From Panagrolaimus kolymaensis (taxonomy: Eukaryota; Nematoda; Chromadorea; Rhabditida; Panagrolaimidae), in NCBI GenBank assembly GCA_028622995.1, contig JAJQJQ010000027.1, forward strand, positions 434,001 to 498,000: a stretch of DNA of 64,000 nucleotides. The letters are read 5' to 3'. Both the position numbers and the translations under genes were made by a program. A model generated the notes under the pieces. That model was not told the origin of the DNA and ran no database searches. It was given only the letters and a program-made list of their open reading frames with translations. Shown here piece by piece: positions 58,422 to 64,000 of the stretch. How positions within the stretch are numbered: position 1 is the first letter of the stretch; each line of letters starts with the position of its first letter.

Positions 58422-60803
58422 TTTAAAATAAAAAAATTTAAAGATAAATAAATTTTAATGAATGAAAATCGAGGAAAGAAGAATTAACATAATAAAGTGT
58501 TATTTGACATCATATTGTCGGGCGGGCTGGGCTGAGCATGGAATAAAGTTTAAAGTGCATTTGCGGTGTGTTTTGGAAGCAGCAGTTGCATGAGCATGGA
58601 AGATCGTGAGAATCTAAAATTTTAAGTTCCTATGTTTTTAGTTATTTTAAAAATAGAAATACATAAACGAGAGAATGTTATTTTGGGCGTAAAAAGAAGA
58701 TAAAAATAAAATACTTCCAAGAAAAACAAATATTTTTTTGCACACATTAACAAAAAATAAAAGTTAAAATAGATTTTGCGTAAAGTAAAAAAAAAGGAAG
58801 CAAAAATAAAACTTGAGAAAAAAATGGGTTAAAGATATGTAATTTTTCCTACGGGTAAATAATATCATAAAATGAGAATATGGCATAGCATTATTTTTTT
58901 AATACGTATATTGAAAGAAAAACATAATGACAGGTGTTAAAAATGAAAAATAAAACAACTAGAATAAATAAGTATGTATGAAAAAAAAAACACAGCGACA
59001 TTATTTTTTAAACGAAAAAAAAATTCATTTATGAAAAAGTCTAAAAAATCAGCATCAAAGTAAGCAAAGATCCTAAAAAAAAGTCATATGTTTAATTTGA
59101 ATACTGTAATATTTTTAAATATTGCATAAAATAAAAGACGGCTGAAGACAAATGTAAAAAAAAAATTTAGGCGAGTAAAGGTCGTTCCACTTATCAATTT
59201 TTCTTGGTAGTTATAAAAATGGAATTAAAACTATACATACAATTAAACTTTTTTTGGAATTTTGATCGCGTCGATATTTCACAATTTAAAAATCTTTTAG
59301 TCCTTTACAATTTCGTAAGAAATTACTTAGAGCTTCGAAAGTGTGCTTTTTAGTTTTTATAATCGATAAAACACGGGAGAGTTCATAAAATTTCGACCTT
59401 GTTATTATAATTTATTAACATTTTTTTCTTCATTAAACGATGAATAAAATTTAAACCCAAATTTCGCATGATGATTACATGTTATGTTGATAAAACAAAA
59501 CAAATTACGGCCATTTACTCATTAAAAACCCCACAAAAAATTGCATATTTAAAAGCAAAATATTAAACAAAAAGAAAGGAAAAAAGTTCAAAGATAATTT
59601 TTAGGTTATTCAATAGCAACATAATAGTAATGAAAAAAATATGGTACATGAATGGATAGTAAATTTATTCAGCATTTGCTTATTTTTTCTTTTTATTCCT
59701 CTTCAAAATTTAGTAAGCTAAATAAAAAAAATTACTTCACCTTTGTCCTCGTGACTTGTGACATAAATTGTAGGCGAGCCACATACTTTAGTCAGGAAGT
59801 TGATAAAAAATAAAAATAAATAAAAATTCATATTCAAGTTTTTTTAAAAAGAAAATACAATTATCGTAACCGACATGATTTTCTTTTAAAACATTTAAAC
59901 CGTAAAAAAAACACAGCTAAAATTTAAAAAGAAAGTTGGACATAAAATTCAATAAAAATATATAAAGAAAAAAAGGTTTTGCGATACATCGCATTCGAGT
60001 AAACCATAAAACTAAACGGGTTAGAGGTAGACGAAAATCATAAAAAAACATTTACTTCATTTACGAAATATTTAATATATTTTCTACGAAGTCATAAAAG
60101 TGCCATAAAAAAATAAATGAATAAAATTTATTTCCATCATCACATTTTTTACTAGTAATACATTAAATTTAATTAAATTTTATTAAAATTACATTTAAAA
60201 AACCTAGTGAGATTTTTGCTGTTTAGCTTTTTTTTCAAGTACCATTTTTAAAACATTATTATAAATATTTTTGGAAAGGCAAAATTTTGGCAAAAGGAAA
60301 GTAAAAAAAGCAAATTAAATAGCATTTCTGTTAATTTTTCTTTGTTTCTAATTTATTATTACTGCTACATATTTTTAGTTGAGTAAAAAATTACGACGAT
60401 TTTTTTTAAAGGTTTTTAAAGTCATAAATAATTTACTGGAAGCAAAATAAATTTTTTTGAATAATGAAAGCTGAAATGTAAAACGTCATTTCCGAATTAT
60501 TATAAAATCATAAATCACAATTATTTATTGATTATAACTAAAAATTGACTCTTTCGTTCAATAATTTTTGTATTTTCCCTCTGAGAATTCATGATAAAAA
60601 AAATTAAAGATAAATGATAAAAATGTGAGCATTTTTCCTTATTCGTTGTTTTAAACTTTCAGGGCATTCCTTTGACCTTTTATTTTGCAAAAATAAGATT
60701 TATTCATTCGTCGCCTTTTTCATTATCTCTTTTTTTCTTCTTCTCATTCTTCGTTTATTGTCTTCGCTATTTTTGTCTTTTTTTTGATTCTCAAGCTTTA
60801 CAA
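58422..60803. other. Long intergenic region, divergent genes
   Basis: About 2.4 kb of very A/T-rich sequence between the chemoreceptor (-) and the F-box-like gene (+). A GC-rich patch lies at 58519-58545. No open frame, RNA gene or repeat could be supported. Confidence 0.5.
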
Positions 60804-61567
60804 ATGGATCCTAAAAACTGCGACGACAACGATAAACTAACCTTTGATTTTATTTCGCTTCCATATGTGTGTCAACGAAGATTTGTTGAAATTTGTGATG
60901 GAAAAAGTTTAAAAGCTTTTGCTTCAATAAATAAATTTGCGAAAAATCTTTCAAAACGATGTCATTCAATCGAAAATGTTCTTATTCTCGATGGTAAATT
61001 GTTACAAAGTAAAGTCAAATGTTATTGTACATCTCGCGAACGATGTTATGGGATCAATTTGCCCTCCCACAATCAAATCAAAATTAAAGTTTGGAATTCA
61101 GTAAAAATTATTTTAAAAAAAGAAAAAAACTTTGATATCAGTTTAATTCAAAATTGGCCGATTAGTTTCAATTTCACCGAAAATTTTTCTTTATATTCAA
61201 AACATGGAATTTATTTTAGTTTAATCAAACAATTAGTTACTCCAAATTTGAAAAGCTTTGCTTTTTGTGGCCGAATTCATATTCGTCGAAATTTAAATGA
61301 ACTTAAAACTTTTATTAAAGATTTATCAAAATTAAATCGATTTCAGTAAGTTTTTTTATAAAACCGAATACTTTTATTTTTATATTTGCTTCATATATTT
61401 TTAGTTTATCAATATTTTTTATTTCTTATGACGATTTCGATAAAATTAGTCTTTTTTTATTACAACTTCTAGGCATGAAAATTATTGATCGGGCTTGTGC
61501 AATTCAATGCGAGAATGTGAATGGTATTAATTATAAAATAGACAAAAACTTTGAATTTTTTGAATAA
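60804..61567 (+). CDS. F-box-like orphan protein
   Basis: Two exons (60804-61345, 61405-61567) encode 234 aa from the ATG at 60804; a longer frame begins at 60672 but its extra N-terminus is a Phe/Ser low-complexity run, so I prefer the inner ATG. Residues about 13-45 (FDFISLPYVCQRRFVEICD, then LKAFASINKFAKNLS) fit a divergent F-box: a strand with LP, a helix, and a helix ending like 'S..Fa..l'. The rest is a Lys/Ile/Phe/Asn-rich sequence with several SFAFCGRI- and LSKLNRF-like units that could be degenerate LRRs. It is similar in plan to the gene at 25219. The F-box assignment is inference; no precise relative is recognised. Confidence 0.65.
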
Positions 61568-62906
61568 AATTTTTTTTCACTTTTATTTGCTGTAATGTAT
61601 TTATTTGTGTTTTTAGTAGAGAAATAAAATTACATATTTTTCCTTTATCTCTTTTCTTTTTTAACACTACAGGCTTTTTTAAATTTAAAAATCAAAAGCT
61701 AAGTTTTTAAGTAAATTTTTTCGTGAAGCAAATTTTTTAATCTTTAAATGTGGTTTTTTCTTCCACTGTTGTTTGTCACTTCTTTAGAATGGCTTCAGCT
61801 TATTATTACTAAAAATATAGTTTAAAGGGTATTTAGATAGAATGAACTTTTTTATTTTGCATTAAAGGACTTACTCTTTTCAAAACTCTAGAATATTTTT
61901 TCTGCTCGCATATCCTGATCATCTTTTTCAATAGGAAAAGGGCAAATGCCATTGGGTGGATATCAAAATTAAAAATAGTGCCAAATGCACCTTCGGCTTG
62001 TGACCTCTTTGGAAGCGAATCAATATGACTTTTTGTTTTTGCTTTCAAAAAGCTATTTTTCGATAAAATTAGTAAACAATTCCTTTATTTTATATTTTCT
62101 GTTATTGTATGGCGCATTTCCTTTCACTTTTGATTTTTGTTTTTTAAAAGTTTTTTGTGGAAAAATTCTGAATAATATAAATATTTTTTTGGTATGTGTG
62201 TCATTTTCCATAGTAATAAATTCCTTTTTATAAATAAAATTTATCGCATCATTTTTAATAAACAATCATAATTTCCGAACATTTTAGTCCTATTTTAATT
62301 GGTCAATCATCCACAAAATTTGTGTTAAGCCGCTGATGTTTGTAACTATAAATATAAAAATACAGTACACAATTTTTTTCTTTTCTCGATAAAGGTCAAA
62401 ATATTTTCATTATTTGGTTAGACATCAAATTAAATTTATTTTAATAATTAAAAAATAAATGAATAACATTCATGCTTCAACAAACCGATCTTCTTTTTAT
62501 TAAACAAAAACTATTAATTATATAATTTTTTGTTTAAATTTGTTAATTTATTCTTCCTTTTTGCCTTCTTTAATTTTTTTTATAAGAAGCGAAATTTCAT
62601 TTTTTGTTCTAATTTTTTGTTGCTCATATATGTATAAATACAGAAAATTAATTGGTTATGACAATATAATTTCATATATAAGCCTTCTTTGTTATATTTC
62701 TTAAAATTAATTTGGTTGTGAAAAAAAAAGAAACACAAAAATATATTTTTTTTCGTTTTTAATAGGACCTTGAAGTTATACATTTTTATTTTTAAAATTG
62801 GAATAATTAATTAATAAAATAATTTCTTACTTTCAATACGTTTTTCTTGTTGTTGTTATCATTTCTAAGTTTTTCCATATTGTTTTTGGTTTTAAAAAAA
62901 GAAAAT
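61568..62906. other. Intergenic, no gene seen
   Basis: 3' flank of the F-box-like gene and upstream region of the srd-like receptor. Frames at 61833-62265 and 62580-62783 are low-complexity or open on both strands. Confidence 0.5.
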
Positions 62907-64000
62907 ATGGATAATTATATTATTTATAATATCAGCGCTTATGGGTCTAGTGGCTTATCAATTATATTAAATTCAGTACTTATATTTTTGATATTAAAGA
63001 AAACTTCAAAGGAAATGAAATCTTATTCTCATGTCATGCTTCAAACTTGCGTCGTAGATATGATTTTTGCTTTGGTTTTAGGATTTTCTGTCATAGTAAG
63101 TAGTTATAATTTTATACAATGCGAAAGATCTCCTTCCCTAACATTTTGAAAATTAATTTTTTATAGCAAATTGAAACTTCTGATGTTAGAATATATTTTC
63201 GTACATCATCTTGGGTTCCTCCATATGGAATATATCCATGTCTCGCCATGTTTCTCTTTATGGCTTGTTTACACGCAGTAATGTGGAATATGATTATCCA
63301 AGCTTTATTTAGATATTTGGTTATCATACGGTTAGTTAGTCATTATTCTCAAAATTCATTTTTAGATATTATTTATAGTCGAACCACGCCAAATGCAAAT
63401 AGAACATGGCTGCTTTTATTTGGAATATTTATTTTTGCAGCATTTTTAAGTTTATTATATTTATGTAAGCCATGTCAAAATGTGGATTTATCTTTTAATG
63501 ATTCATTGAGAAGTATGGTATTATGGAAAGATTATCCATTATTAATTAATACATTTCGATCCATTCCAATTGTAAGTTCGCCATATTATATTAACACATA
63601 TAGGGTCAGGGTTTGAGGCTATTTAAGAGAATAATTAGCTGATCGCAAAACCTGATTTTACGACAAAGTTATCTTGGCCTTTAACTCTCCTGTTTTAAAT
63701 CCCACACATCTTTTAACTTTTAAAAATTTTCTTCTATAACCCTTTAGTAAAGATTATTAAACTTTATTTAATTTATCCATTATTTTTTTCTTCAGCATCA
63801 TTACTTATTCATTGGTTATGGAGTAATTATGTTTGCGGTGACGTTCACAACCACCGCATTTTTTTTCCTTTCCAATTGGCAAGTTAAAAAGGAATTAAAT
63901 TCATCAAAAGTACATTTTTCACAACAAACTTTAATAATTCATAAACAATTTGGTCGACGAATGATTTTACAAGTGAGTCACTCATTCATTTTGAAGTTTT
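62907..64000 (+). CDS. srd-like chemoreceptor, 3' end beyond window
   Basis: Four exons are visible (62907-63095, 63167-63330, 63379-63571, 63796-63972), then a GTGAGT donor, so the gene continues past the window. The 241 residues seen include five of the expected seven helices. Helix 1 follows MDNYIIYNISAYG; after it comes LKKTSKEMKSYSHVMLQTCV, where srd/str-type receptors have a conserved short loop. WVPPYGIYPC and AVMWNMIIQALFRYLVIIR match the helix-3 region with a Tyr-Arg-Tyr-like FRYL. The loop before helix 6 has QQTLIIHKQFGRRMILQ, typical of srd receptors (charged, ending RMILQ). The third intron (63331-63378) was placed with acceptor TTTATAG because the nearer TTTTTAG at 63359-63365 would break the frame. 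It is a chemosensory G-protein-coupled receptor. Confidence 0.8.

Noticed and set aside
63331..63365. Short intron GTTAGT...TTTTTAG in the srd-like gene
   Set aside because: Using this acceptor leads directly to a stop; the acceptor 13 bases later keeps the frame.

Overview
The window looks like nuclear DNA of a nematode. It is strongly AT-rich, and its genes are split into short exons by small introns that nearly all end in TTTTTAG or TTTCAG. Several start codons sit only 3 to 17 bases after such an acceptor with no upstream exon visible, the pattern of spliced-leader trans-splicing, and one SL1-like sequence is present. Nematode-type families (srt/srx- and srd-like chemoreceptors, GH25 lysozyme, BTB and F-box-like orphans, a matrixin) agree. 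A clade IV (tylenchid-like) worm is my inference from composition; the species cannot be fixed from this sequence.

Layout, left to right. 973-6455 (-) is a secreted NIDO/AMOP protein whose reading frame runs, across an intron holding an 11-copy short repeat, into an M14 carboxypeptidase. 7405-8615 (-) is a DHHC palmitoyltransferase, divergent from a short BTB gene at 8900-9590 (+) with an apparent frameshift. 10272-15075 (-) is DNA polymerase theta with a decayed helicase half. 16115-18595 (-) is ADP-dependent glucokinase. 21438-21924 and 22095-24070 (+) are a CCDC86/Cgr1 rRNA-processing protein and the ATG4 autophagy protease, closely spaced as in an operon. 25219-26116 (+) is an F-box-like orphan. 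27960-29570 is a graveyard: an LRR pseudogene, a broken partial copy of a secreted cysteine-rich gene, and a perfect 149-bp inverted repeat.

30371-35424 holds minus-strand genes: a three-helix membrane protein with an SL1-like sequence in its intron, a histidine-rich secreted peptide, a peroxisomal ACOT8-like thioesterase and a small one-helix membrane protein. About 3.9 kb follows with no gene that I can support. 39319-41027 (+) is GOLPH3; 42263-44732 (-) is CC2D1 (Lgd); 45484-46267 (-) is a TSPO-like protein. 47523-48927 (-) is the intact secreted protein with two Ly6-like domains, source of the broken copy at 28.8 kb. 50272-51825 (+) is a matrix metalloproteinase with a Gly/Ser-rich tail; 52235-53165 (-) is a GH25 lysozyme; 53571-55927 (-) is an orphan with three Cys-Cys-His-Cys repeats; 56358-58421 (-) is a chemoreceptor; 60804-61567 (+) is another F-box-like orphan; and 62907 to the window end (+) is an incomplete srd-like chemoreceptor.

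The genes do not form one pathway. Most are single housekeeping genes (Golgi retention, endosomal sorting, autophagy, glycolysis, DNA repair, lipid metabolism) mixed with fast-evolving secreted, chemosensory and orphan nematode genes. The notable features are the NIDO/AMOP-carboxypeptidase junction, the helicase-dead polymerase theta, the duplication plus perfect palindrome near 29 kb, the SL1-like relic, and the triple CCHC orphan. Exon models were built by hand from splice signals; each complete model has a coding length divisible by three.
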